Positions 27,884 through 36,174 of a stretch of DNA of 64,000 nucleotides are shown piece by piece (position 1 is the stretch's first letter; each line of letters opens with the position of its first letter). This DNA is from Pseudomonadota bacterium. Lineage in GTDB: Bacteria > Pseudomonadota > Alphaproteobacteria > Acetobacterales > Acetobacteraceae. The notes under the pieces are model-generated. The model was not told the origin of the DNA. It worked only from the letters and a program-made list of their open reading frames with translations, and ran no database searches. A program made the translations under genes and the position numbers. The stretch is taken from the NCBI GenBank assembly GCA_021847995.1, contig JAJZNE010000112.1:1-64000 (forward strand). The letters run 5' to 3'.

Positions 27884-28977
27884 GCCTTCTCCTCGACCGG
27901 CTCAGCAAGACCTATCCCGGCCGCGACGGGCACCCGGTGCGCGCCGTGCTCGGCCTCGATCTGCATGTCGAGGACGGCGAGATCGTCGCGCTGCTCGGCT
28001 CCTCCGGCTGCGGCAAGACGTCGACCCTGCGCATGATCGCGGGGTTCGAGAGCGTCACCGCCGGCACGATCACGCTGGCAGGGCGGCGCATCGACGGGCA
28101 GCCGCCGGACCGGCGCGGGGTGGCGATGGCGTTCGAGGGATATGCGCTGTACCCGCCGCTCACCATCGCCGAGAATATCGGCTTCGGCCTCGTCCGCGAC
28201 AAGCGCGGCCTGTCGCGCGAGGCGGCAGCGCAGCGGGTGCGGGAGATGGCCGAGATGCTTGAGATTGCGCCGCTGCTGGCGCGCCGTCCCGGCGGGCTGT
28301 CCGGCGGGCAGCAGCAGCGGGCCAGCCTGGCGCGGGCGCTGGCGCGCGATGCCGCGCTCTATCTGCTGGACGAGCCGATGGGGCAGTTGGAACCGCAACT
28401 GCGCGCGGTGCTGCGCGGGCGGGTCAAGGCGGCGCTGAAATCCCGCGGCTGCACGGCGCTGCTCGTCACCCACGACCAGACCGAGGCGAACGCGATGGCG
28501 GATCGCATCGCGGTGATGGAAGGGGGCGTGCTGCAACAATACGGCCCGCCCGCCGTGCTGCGGGAGCGGCCGGCCAATCTGTTCGTCGCGACCTTCCTCG
28601 GCGAGCCGCCGATGAACGCGCTCGCGGCGAAAGTGCAGCCGGAGGGGCTCAGTCTCGCCGATGCCGCCGGTCAGTGCATCCCGCTGCCCGGCGTCAAGCT
28701 GCCGCCGGACGGCGTCAACGTCGTGCTCGGCGTTCGCCCGCATCATCTGCACCTCGGCGAAGGCCCGCTCTCCGGCACCGTGATCTCCAACCAGTGGCTC
28801 GGCGATCAGGCGCATGTGGTGATCGAGCTGCGCGAGAAGATCATCGTCGCCGTCAGCCACACGCGGGTGAAGCTGCGCGCGGGGGAGCGCATCGCCTTCG
28901 GTTTCCGGCCTGCCCACGCGCACATCTTCGACGGCCAGACCGGGCGGGCGCTGGCGCATGGACCGCAGCCGGCATGA
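27880..28977 (+). CDS. CUT1 ABC transporter ATPase 2
   Basis: This 365-residue partner ATPase has a normal Walker A (GSSGCGKT, 40-47), signature LSGGQ (140-144), Walker B with catalytic Glu165 (LYLLDEP) and switch His198 (LVTHDQ). Its deviations are in other places: the Q-loop residue is Glu86 (AFEGYALYP) and the D-loop Asp is Glu171 (QLEPQLR). These differences are complementary to those of ATPase 1. A TOBE-type regulatory domain occupies ~240-365 (GVRPHHLHLGEGPLSGTVIS, FGFRPAHAHIFDGQTGRAL). CUT1 importers with two distinct ATPases include the rhizobial glycerol transporter GlpST. It overlaps the kinase gene downstream by 4 bases. Confidence 0.9.
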   Translation: MSLLLDRLSKTYPGRDGHPVRAVLGLDLHVEDGEIVALLGSSGCGKTSTLRMIAGFESVTAGTITLAGRRIDGQPPDRRGVAMAFEGYALYPPLTIAENIGFGLVRDKRGLSREAAAQRVREMAEMLEIAPLLARRPGGLSGGQQQRASLARALARDAALYLLDEPMGQLEPQLRAVLRGRVKAALKSRGCTALLVTHDQTEANAMADRIAVMEGGVLQQYGPPAVLRERPANLFVATFLGEPPMNALAAKVQPEGLSLADAAGQCIPLPGVKLPPDGVNVVLGVRPHHLHLGEGPLSGTVISNQWLGDQAHVVIELREKIIVAVSHTRVKLRAGERIAFGFRPAHAHIFDGQTGRALAHGPQPA

Positions 28978-30548
28978 GACGCCCGGTCATCGTCGCGCTC
29001 GATTCCGGCACCTCCGTGGTCAAGGCGGTGGCGTTCACCGATCACGGCGACATTCTTGCCGCGTCGTCGCGGCCGAATGCCTATGTCACCCTGCCGGGCG
29101 GCGGCGTCGAGCAGGACATGCGGCGCAGTTGGCAGGATGCCGCGGCGGTGCTGCGTGCACTGGCCGAAGACCTCGCCGCACGGCATGCGGGGGTGGAGAT
29201 CGTTGCCCTCGGCATCACCGGCCAGGGCGACGGCACCTGGCTGATCGATGCTGCCGGCGAGCCGGTCGGCGACGGCTGGCTGTGGCTCGATGCGCGGGCT
29301 GCCGCGATCGTCGAGGAACTGAAGGTGACCGGCGCCGCGGCGGCGGCCTTCGCACATACCGGCACCGGCCTTGCCGCCTGCCAGCAGGGACCGCAACTGC
29401 TGTGGCTGCAACGCCACCGTCCGGACCTGCTGGCGCGCGCGGCAGCGGCGCTGCATCCCAAGGATTACCTCTATTTCCGCGCCACCGGGCAGCGCCGCAC
29501 CAGCCCGTGCGAGGGCTGCTTCAGCTTCGGCGACTTCCGCACCCGTACCTATTGCGACGAGGTACTGCGCGCGATCGGCCTTGCCGATGCGCGCCGCCTG
29601 CTGCCGCCGATGCAGGACGGCACGCTCGCCGCCGATCCGTTGTCGGACGAGGCGGCGCGGCAGACCGGACTGCCGGCGGGGCTGCCGGTGGTGCTCGGCT
29701 ATGTCGATGTGCTGTGCACGTCGCTCGGCGCCGGGCTGTACGGCACCGGTCCTGATGTCGGCGTCTCGATCGTCGGCAGCACGGGCATGCACATGCGGCT
29801 GGTGCCCGATGTCGCAGCGGTGGCGCCGAGTGCCGCGATGACCGGCTACTGCATGGCATTTCCGGTGCCAGGGCACACCATGCAGGCACAGACCAACATG
29901 GCGGCGACGCTGAACATCGACTGGCTCGCCGACATCGTGGCCGATGCGGCGTCACTCGTCGGGACGGCGCCGGGCCGGGAGGAGATCGTGCGCGCGCTAG
30001 GCCCGCTCGCGCAGGCGGCGCAGCCCGGGGCGGCGCTGTTCCATCCGTTCATCTCCGCCGCCGGCGAACGCGGACCGTTCACCGATGCCGCCGCGCGTGC
30101 GTCGCTGCTCGGTCTCGATCAATCGGTGCGTCTGCCCGCCCTTGCGCGCGCGGTGTTCGAGGGGCTGGGGCTGGCGGCGCGCGACTGCTATGACGCGATC
30201 GGCGGGGCGCCGGGCGATATCCGGCTGACCGGCGGGGCCGCACGGTCGCCGGTGATCCGGCAAATCCTGGCCGCCTGTCTCGATCGTCCGGTACGCGTCG
30301 CGTCGCAGCCGGAGGCAGGGGCGGCCGGGGTGGCGATGATGGCGGCGGTGTGCATCGGCCTTCATCCCGACATGGCCGCCTGCGCGCAGGCTTTCGTCGC
30401 CGCCCGGCTGGAAGCGCCGCTCGATCCCGCGCCGCAACTGGTCAGGCTGTACCGGGCGCTCTTTCCGGTTTACCGGGACGCCTATGCCGCGCTGCCCACC
30501 ATCTGGCGCAGGCTGCGCGAGGTGCAGGAGATGCAGGATGGCCGATGA
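28974..30548 (+). CDS. FGGY-family carbohydrate kinase, erythritol kinase (EryA)-like
   Basis: This 524-residue cytosolic kinase probably phosphorylates the imported polyol. The N-terminal ATPase motif is VIVALDSGTSVVKAVAFTDHG; the EryA-type segment ITGQGDGTWLIDAAGEP, followed by DGWLWLDARAAAIVEEL, distinguishes it from glycerol kinase. FHPFISAAGERGPFTD and the adenosine loop DIRLTGGAARSPVIRQIL follow in the C-terminal half. Its start overlaps the ATPase 2 stop as ATGA and its 3' end overlaps the next gene by 11 bases. EryA makes an erythritol phosphate; xylitol-type and other polyol kinases share the subfamily, so the exact substrate is open. Confidence 0.8.
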   Translation: MRRPVIVALDSGTSVVKAVAFTDHGDILAASSRPNAYVTLPGGGVEQDMRRSWQDAAAVLRALAEDLAARHAGVEIVALGITGQGDGTWLIDAAGEPVGDGWLWLDARAAAIVEELKVTGAAAAAFAHTGTGLAACQQGPQLLWLQRHRPDLLARAAAALHPKDYLYFRATGQRRTSPCEGCFSFGDFRTRTYCDEVLRAIGLADARRLLPPMQDGTLAADPLSDEAARQTGLPAGLPVVLGYVDVLCTSLGAGLYGTGPDVGVSIVGSTGMHMRLVPDVAAVAPSAAMTGYCMAFPVPGHTMQAQTNMAATLNIDWLADIVADAASLVGTAPGREEIVRALGPLAQAAQPGAALFHPFISAAGERGPFTDAAARASLLGLDQSVRLPALARAVFEGLGLAARDCYDAIGGAPGDIRLTGGAARSPVIRQILAACLDRPVRVASQPEAGAAGVAMMAAVCIGLHPDMAACAQAFVAARLEAPLDPAPQLVRLYRALFPVYRDAYAALPTIWRRLREVQEMQDGR

Positions 30549-31599
30549 AGAAGGTGCCGCACGCTGCGAGGTGGCGATCGTCGGTGACAATTTCATGCTG
30601 CCCGAGACGTTCGAGCGCGCCATCCTCGCCGCCTGCGGCGATCGCGTGCGCCTGCGCAGCCTGCGCCTGCCGTGGCCCGATGCCCCGATGGAGCATGGCT
30701 ATGCCCGGGCGGGCGTTGCCGGGCTCAAGGAATACCAGGGCGATCCCGATGCCATCGTCGATTTCGTCGCCGCCGCGGAGGTGCTGGTCACCCAGCTTGC
30801 GCCGCTGTCGGCAGCGATGCTCGATCGGTTGCCGGCATTGCGGCTGGTGGCCGTCTCGCGCGGCGGGCCGGTCAACATCGACATGGCGGCGGCGCGGGCG
30901 CGTGGCGTGCGCGTGGTCAATACCCCGGGCCGCAACGCCTCCGCCGTCGCCGAATTCACCATCGGCGCGATCCTTGCCGAAACCAGACTGATCCGTGCCG
31001 GGCACGAGGCGTTGCGGGCCGGCGAATGGCGCGGCGATCTCTATCGCGCCGATCGGACCGGGCGGGAATTGTCCGAACTCACTGTCGGCGTGGTCGGCTA
31101 TGGCCAGGTCGGTACGCGGGTGGTGCGCCTGTTGAAGGCATTCGGCTGCCGCATTCTGGTGGCCGACCCGTATGTCCAGCTCTCCGCCGCCGACCGTGAC
31201 GACGGCGTCGCGCATGTCCCGCTGGAGCGTGTGTTGGCCGAGGCCGATGTGGTGTCGCTGCATGCCCGGGTGACGGCGGAGACGACGGGCTTCATCGGCC
31301 GCGCGCAGTTGGCGGCGATGAAGCCGGGTGCGCTGCTCGTCAACACCGCGCGCGGGCCGCTGCTGGACTATGCGGCGCTCTATGAGGCCCTTTCCTCCGG
31401 CCATCTCGGTGGCGCGATGCTGGAGACGTTTGCCGTGGAGCCGGTGCCGCCCGACTGGAAGCTGCTGCAACTGCCGAACGTGACGCTGACGCCGCACATC
31501 GCAGGCGCCTCGGTGAAAACCGTGACCATCGCAGCACAGGCGGCGGCGGAGGAAGTGCGACGCCACATCGCCGGCCAACCGCCGCTCAATCCGTGCTGA
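30538..31599 (+). CDS. D-isomer-specific 2-hydroxyacid dehydrogenase (PGDH-like)
   Basis: This 353-residue NAD(P)-dependent enzyme has the two-domain fold of phosphoglycerate and glyoxylate reductases. The dinucleotide loop is LTVGVVGYGQVGTRVVRLL (~residue 181 on); the catalytic Arg is in VNTARGPLLDYAALYEAL, the Glu in ETFAVEPVP and the His in LTPHIAGAS, all intact. It sits between the EryA-like kinase and the EryB-like dehydrogenase, so it may oxidise or reduce a hydroxyacid made from the same polyol. Such a gene is not part of the standard erythritol pathway. The ATG at 30538 is inside the kinase gene's 3' end, in another frame. Confidence 0.85.
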   Translation: MADEEGAARCEVAIVGDNFMLPETFERAILAACGDRVRLRSLRLPWPDAPMEHGYARAGVAGLKEYQGDPDAIVDFVAAAEVLVTQLAPLSAAMLDRLPALRLVAVSRGGPVNIDMAAARARGVRVVNTPGRNASAVAEFTIGAILAETRLIRAGHEALRAGEWRGDLYRADRTGRELSELTVGVVGYGQVGTRVVRLLKAFGCRILVADPYVQLSAADRDDGVAHVPLERVLAEADVVSLHARVTAETTGFIGRAQLAAMKPGALLVNTARGPLLDYAALYEALSSGHLGGAMLETFAVEPVPPDWKLLQLPNVTLTPHIAGASVKTVTIAAQAAAEEVRRHIAGQPPLNPC

Positions 31600-31606
31600 G
31601 CGGCAC

Positions 31607-33097
31607 ATGAACGATCCGTTCGACCTTCTCGTCATCGGCGGCGGCGTCAACGGCGCCGGCATCGCGCGCGATGCCGCCGGGCGCGGCCTGTCGGTGATGC
31701 TGGCGGAGAAGGGCGATCTGGCGGAGGGCACGTCGTCGCGCTCCGGCAAGCTGATCCACGGCGGGCTGCGCTATCTCGAATACTACGAATTCCGCCTCGT
31801 GCGGGAGGCGCTGATCGAGCGCGAGGTGCTGCTGCGCGCGGCACCGCACATCGTCTGGCCGCTGCGCTTCGTGCTGCCGCACAGCGCCGAGCAGCGGCCG
31901 GCCTGGCTGGTTCGGCTGGGCCTGTTCCTTTATGACCATCTCGGCGGACGCGAGCGTCTGCCGGGCACGCGCCGGCTCGATCTGCGCCGCGCACCGGAGG
32001 GGGCGGCGATCCGCCCGGCCTATCGCACGGCATTCGAATATTCCGACTGCTGGGTGGACGATGCCAGGCTGGTCGTGCTCAACGCGCTCGATGCGGCGGC
32101 ACGCGGGGCGGCCGTGCGCTTGCGGACCGCCGTGGTTTCGGCGCGGCGCACCGGCGGGCTGTGGCAGGCGACGCTGCGTGCCGCGGACGGCATCACGGAA
32201 ACGCTGCATGCGCGCGCGCTGGTGAACGCCGCCGGGCCGTGGGTGGAACAGGTGATCTCCGGCGTGCTCGGCGCGAATGCGTCGCGGCGCGTGCGGCTGG
32301 TCAAGGGCAGCCATATCGTCGTGCGCAAGTTCTGGGACGGGCCGCACGCCTATCTTCTGCAGAACGACGACAGGCGGGTGATCTTCGTCAATCCGTACGA
32401 GGGCGATCTCTGCCTGATCGGCACGACCGACATTCCCTATGACGGTGCCGCCGAGGAGGTGGCGATCGACGACGGGGAACGCGCCTATCTCTGCCGCGTC
32501 GTCAACCGCTACATGCGGCAGGAAATCACGCCCGCCGACATCCTGCATGAGTTTTCCGGCGTGCGTCCGCTCTATGACGACAACGCCGCGAATCCCTCGG
32601 CGGTGACGCGGGACTACGTGTTCGATGTGGAGGCGGCCGTGGGCCAGGCACCGCTGCTGTCGGTGTTCGGCGGCAAGATCACCACCTACCGCCGGCTGGC
32701 CGAGCATGCGTTGCAGAAACTCGGGGCGTTCCTTCCGAACATGGCGGGGGACTGGACGCGCGCCGCGCCGCTGCCCGGCGGCGATCTTCCGGACGCGGAT
32801 TTCGCCGCCTGGCTTGCGGCCTTCCGGCGTCGCCATCCGTTCCTGCCGCCGGCGCTGGCGCATCACTATGCGCGGCTCTACGGCACACGCGCAGACGCGC
32901 TGCTGGAAGGTGCCCGCGGCCTTGCCGATCTCGGACGGCACTTCGGCGCGCTGCTGTATGAGCGGGAGGCGGACTTCCTCAGGCGGACGGAATGGGCGCA
33001 GAATGCCGAGGACGTGCTGTTCCGCCGCACCAAGCACCATTTGCACATGACCGCGGCCGAGCGCGACGCGTTCGCTGCCTGGATGGCACACGCATGA
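31607..33097 (+). CDS. FAD-dependent glycerol-3-phosphate/polyol-phosphate dehydrogenase (GlpD/EryB-like)
   Basis: This 496-residue flavoprotein oxidises a polyol phosphate to a ketose phosphate and passes electrons to quinone at the membrane. It has the FAD loop LLVIGGGVNGAGIARDAAGRG (21 residues, ~8-28), the GlpD signature SSRSGKLIHGGLRYLEYYE, substrate-site IGTTDIPYDGAAEEV, and VFGGKITTYRRLAEHAL. The C-terminal helical domain ends RTKHHLHMTAAERDAF, with the RRTK motif typical of GlpD. EryB of the erythritol pathway is a GlpD homologue that sits beside EryA, as here; glycerol 3-phosphate remains possible, but the adjacent kinase is not GlpK. Confidence 0.87.
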   Translation: MNDPFDLLVIGGGVNGAGIARDAAGRGLSVMLAEKGDLAEGTSSRSGKLIHGGLRYLEYYEFRLVREALIEREVLLRAAPHIVWPLRFVLPHSAEQRPAWLVRLGLFLYDHLGGRERLPGTRRLDLRRAPEGAAIRPAYRTAFEYSDCWVDDARLVVLNALDAAARGAAVRLRTAVVSARRTGGLWQATLRAADGITETLHARALVNAAGPWVEQVISGVLGANASRRVRLVKGSHIVVRKFWDGPHAYLLQNDDRRVIFVNPYEGDLCLIGTTDIPYDGAAEEVAIDDGERAYLCRVVNRYMRQEITPADILHEFSGVRPLYDDNAANPSAVTRDYVFDVEAAVGQAPLLSVFGGKITTYRRLAEHALQKLGAFLPNMAGDWTRAAPLPGGDLPDADFAAWLAAFRRRHPFLPPALAHHYARLYGTRADALLEGARGLADLGRHFGALLYEREADFLRRTEWAQNAEDVLFRRTKHHLHMTAAERDAFAAWMAHA

Positions 33098-34083
33098 ACG
33101 GCATTGCCGACGATCCGGAATTCCGCGCCCTGCGCCGCTACAGTGCGGTGATCGGGGCTGATGCGGCGCTGGTGCAGGGTGCCGGCGGCAACGTTTCGCT
33201 CAAGCGCGATGGCGTGCTGTGGGTGAAGGCGTCGGGCACCTGGCTCGCGCGTGCCGAGGCGCAGGACATCATGGTGCCGGTGGCGCTCGATCCCCTGCTG
33301 GCCGCGATCTATGCCGACGACGCGGTGGCGATGGAGGATGCCGCGCGGTTCGTGCCGGCGGCGCGCAACCCGGCAGGGCTGCGCCCGTCGATCGAGACGA
33401 CCATGCACGCGCTGCTGCCGCATCCGGTGGTGGTGCATGTCCATTGCGTGGAAACGATCGCCTGGTCCTGCCGCACGGATGCCGCGACGGCTCTGGCCCC
33501 GCTGCTGGCGGGACTGGCGTGGAGCTTCGTGCCCTATGTCCGCCCGGGGGCGCCGCTGGCGCGGGCGATGCGCCTGCGCCCCGGCGCGCGGCCGGACGTG
33601 ATCGTGCTCGGCAATCATGGCCTGGTGGTCGGTGCGGGGAACACCGCGGCGGCGGCGGCGCTGGTGGCGGAGGTGGCAACCCGGCTGCGCCGTTCCCCGC
33701 GCGCGGCGCCGCCGCCGGGTCTGCTGCCGCTGCTGGCGGGTTATCGCCCGGCGGCGGATGCGCGGACGCATGGCGTGGCGACCGATCCGCGCGCGCTCGC
33801 CGTGGCGCGGCGCGGGTCGCTGTATCCCGATCACGTCATCTTTCTCGGACGTGGCATCGGCGAGCCGCCGGCGCGCGATGCGGCGCTGCTGGCGGTGGCG
33901 GGGTGCGGCGTGCTGCTGCGTGCCGATGCGTCGGCCGGGGCGGTCGCGCTCGCGCGCTGCCTTGCCGACGTGACCGCGCGGCTTGATCCGGCCGAAGATT
34001 TGCGGGTGCTGACGGCGGACGAGGAAGCCGCGCTGCTCGGCTGGGACGCCGAGCAGTACCGGCAATCGCTGGACCGTCGATGA
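33094..34083 (+). CDS. Class II aldolase/adducin family protein
   Basis: This 329-residue protein has the zinc-dependent class II aldolase fold. Residues AALVQGAGGNVSLKRDGVLWVKASGTWL form the N-terminal substrate pocket; the zinc-binding histidines are in ETTMHALLPHPVVVHVHCVE (HVH) and in VIVLGNHGLVVG, with a Glu for acid/base chemistry in the first. About 100 further residues after the usual domain make it longer than fuculose-phosphate aldolase and closer to the long RhaD-like form. It could cleave a ketose phosphate to two-carbon and three-carbon units or decarboxylate a keto acid phosphate. Both ends overlap neighbours as ATGA. Confidence 0.82.
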   Translation: MNGIADDPEFRALRRYSAVIGADAALVQGAGGNVSLKRDGVLWVKASGTWLARAEAQDIMVPVALDPLLAAIYADDAVAMEDAARFVPAARNPAGLRPSIETTMHALLPHPVVVHVHCVETIAWSCRTDAATALAPLLAGLAWSFVPYVRPGAPLARAMRLRPGARPDVIVLGNHGLVVGAGNTAAAAALVAEVATRLRRSPRAAPPPGLLPLLAGYRPAADARTHGVATDPRALAVARRGSLYPDHVIFLGRGIGEPPARDAALLAVAGCGVLLRADASAGAVALARCLADVTARLDPAEDLRVLTADEEAALLGWDAEQYRQSLDRR

Positions 34084-35330
34084 GCGGGGTCGCGATCGGG
34101 ATCGACATCGGCACGTCCGGCGTGCGGGCGGCGCTGGTCGATGCGACGGGGGCGGCGGTCGCTTTCGCGGCGGCGCCAATCCCGCCTGCCGCCCGGCGTG
34201 ACCCGCAAGCCCTGTGGCAGGCGGCCGGTGCGGTGCTGGCGGCCCTGGGCGCGCGGGCACCGCTCGCGGCGGTGCGGGCGCTGGCGGTCGATGGCACGTC
34301 GGGCACGGTCCTGCCGGTCGATCGTGCCGGCACGCCGCTCGCCCCTGCCAGCCTGTACAGCGATCCGGCCCCGCCCGACGCGCTCGCCCGCATCGCCGCG
34401 GCGGCGCCGGAGGACAGTGCCGCGCACGGCGCCGCCTCACCGGCGGCAAAGGCGCTGGCGTGGCAGGATCACGCCGGTCTGGCCTGGGTGCTGCACGAGG
34501 CGGATTGGCTGGCCGGCCGGTTCTGCGGCCGGTTCGGCGTGTCGGACGAGAACAATGCGCTCAAGACCGGCTATGATCCGCGTGCCCGCTGCTGGCCGGC
34601 ATGGCTGCGCACGATCGGCCTGGAGGTGGCGCGCCTGCCGCAGGTGCAACCGCCGGGTGCGCCGCTTGCACCCGTGCGGCCGGAGGTCGCAGCCCGCTTC
34701 GGCCTGCCGGCGGCAATCCTTGTCGTCTCCGGGACCACCGACGGCTGCGCCGCCTTTCTGGCAACCGGGGCCAACGCGGTCGGGGAGGGGGTGACCTCGC
34801 TCGGTTCGACGCTGACGATCAAGCTGCTGTCGGACCGGCCGGTGTTCGCGCCGCGATATGGCATCTACAGCCATCGCCTCGGCGATCGCTGGCTGCCGGG
34901 CGGGGCGTCCAATACCGGAGGGGCGGCGCTGGCGCGGCATTTTGACCCGGCTGCGCTGGAACGCCTGTCGGCCGGCATCGATCCCGCCACGGCCAGCGGC
35001 CTCGACTATTACCCGCTGCCGGCGCCGGGGGAGCGGTTCCCGATCGCCGATCCGGCCATGCCGCCGCGGGAAGATCCCCGGCCGGCGGGGGAGGTGGCGT
35101 TCCTGCATGGCTTGCTGGAGGGGATCGCGCGGATCGAGGCGCTGGCGTATCGTCGGTTGGCGGAGCTCGGCGCGCCGGCCGTCCGGAGCGTGCGCAGCGT
35201 CGGCGGCGGCGCGGCCAATCCGGCATGGACGGCGCTGCGCGCGCGCCATCTCGGTGTTCCCATGCTGCCGCCGCGGGCGGAGGAGGCGGCGGCGGGAACG
35301 GCCGGATTGGCGCTTCGGGGGGTGGGATGA
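34080..35330 (+). CDS. FGGY-family kinase, D-ribulokinase-like
   Basis: This 416-residue kinase is the second FGGY enzyme in the operon and is shorter than the first. It starts VAIGIDIGTSGVRAALVDATG, has AVDGTSGTVLPVDRAGTPL and the segment TSLGSTLTIKLLSDRPVF followed by YGIYSHRLGDRWLPGGASNTGG, which resembles the plant/cyanobacterial D-ribulose kinase subfamily. The adenosine loop VRSVGGGAANPAWTALRARHLG is present. Having two different FGGY kinases suggests two entry substrates or two branches. Ribulose 5-phosphate would feed Rpe and RpiB encoded nearby. Specificity is inferred from motif resemblance only. Confidence 0.75.
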   Translation: MSGVAIGIDIGTSGVRAALVDATGAAVAFAAAPIPPAARRDPQALWQAAGAVLAALGARAPLAAVRALAVDGTSGTVLPVDRAGTPLAPASLYSDPAPPDALARIAAAAPEDSAAHGAASPAAKALAWQDHAGLAWVLHEADWLAGRFCGRFGVSDENNALKTGYDPRARCWPAWLRTIGLEVARLPQVQPPGAPLAPVRPEVAARFGLPAAILVVSGTTDGCAAFLATGANAVGEGVTSLGSTLTIKLLSDRPVFAPRYGIYSHRLGDRWLPGGASNTGGAALARHFDPAALERLSAGIDPATASGLDYYPLPAPGERFPIADPAMPPREDPRPAGEVAFLHGLLEGIARIEALAYRRLAELGAPAVRSVRSVGGGAANPAWTALRARHLGVPMLPPRAEEAAAGTAGLALRGVG

Positions 35331-36157
35331 TCGTGCTGCCGGGCATCGATGGGTTGCTCGCGCACCATGCTGCCTTCCTGATCGATCAGTTCGGCACGCT
35401 GCACGACGGCACCACCGCCTATCCCGGTGCCGCCGCGGCGCTGCTGCGCATGAGGGCGGCAGGAAAGCGCGTGGTGCTGCTGTCCAACTCGGCGCGGCAG
35501 GCGGCGCCGAACGCGCGGCGGCTGGCGCGGCTCGGCTTCGCGCCGGAGGCGTATGACCTGCTGCTCACTTCCGGCGAGGTGGCGCGGCGGCTGCTGCTGG
35601 CGGGTGCCGTGCCGGCGGCCCGCGGTGCGCGGCGCTGCCTGCTGCTGGAACGTCCCGGCGAAGGCTCCGCCCTGGACGGGATCGACCTCACGCCGGTGGG
35701 GCCGGAGGCGGCGGAACTGGTGGTGATCGCCGGCAGCGAGGGGGAGCGGCACACGCTCGACTGGTATGCGGATATGCTCGCCGGTCCGGCGCGGCGTGGC
35801 GTGCCGGCCCTCTGCCTCAATCCCGACCGCACCATGCTGACGTCGTCCGGCCTCGCCTTCGCGGCGGGGCGGATCGCCGAACTCTATCAGGAAATGGGCG
35901 GCGAGGTGACGTGGATCGGCAAGCCCCATCCGGCGATCTATGCGATGGCCATGGAAGCGCTTGGCGGCGTGCCGGCATCGCAGGTTGCGGGCGTCGGGGA
36001 TTCGATCGAACATGACGTGGCCGGCGCGCGGGCGGCCGGCTGCGGCGCGTGGCTGGTGCGCACCGGGATCATCCGCGGCTGGAGCGACTCGGCGATCGTC
36101 GCCGAGTGCCGGCGCCTCGGCGTGATGCCGGACGGGGTGGTGCAAGCGTTCGCCTGA
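35327..36157 (+). CDS. HAD-superfamily IIA phosphatase (TIGR01459-type)
   Basis: This 276-residue HAD hydrolase has motif I as FLIDQFGTLHDGTTAYPGA, where the nucleophile Asp is present but the second Asp of DxD is Phe, as in the NagD-like subgroup that has DxWG; motif II VVLLSNSARQ; and motifs III/IV WIGKPHPAIYAMAMEAL and VAGVGDSIEHDVAGARAAGC. The C2 cap lies between. It probably dephosphorylates a sugar phosphate, either recycling dead-end intermediates or making a free ketose. It overlaps the ribulokinase-like gene as ATGA and is followed 17 bases later by the isomerase-like gene. Confidence 0.8.
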   Translation: MIVLPGIDGLLAHHAAFLIDQFGTLHDGTTAYPGAAAALLRMRAAGKRVVLLSNSARQAAPNARRLARLGFAPEAYDLLLTSGEVARRLLLAGAVPAARGARRCLLLERPGEGSALDGIDLTPVGPEAAELVVIAGSEGERHTLDWYADMLAGPARRGVPALCLNPDRTMLTSSGLAFAAGRIAELYQEMGGEVTWIGKPHPAIYAMAMEALGGVPASQVAGVGDSIEHDVAGARAAGCGAWLVRTGIIRGWSDSAIVAECRRLGVMPDGVVQAFA

Positions 36158-36174
36158 CGCCGGAGGGGGGCACG

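Noticed and set aside
28974-30548. Naming the first FGGY kinase glycerol kinase (GlpK), given the GlpD-like gene nearby
   Set aside because: The GQGDGTWL and DGWLWLDARAA segments fit the EryA subfamily; typical GlpK motifs are absent.
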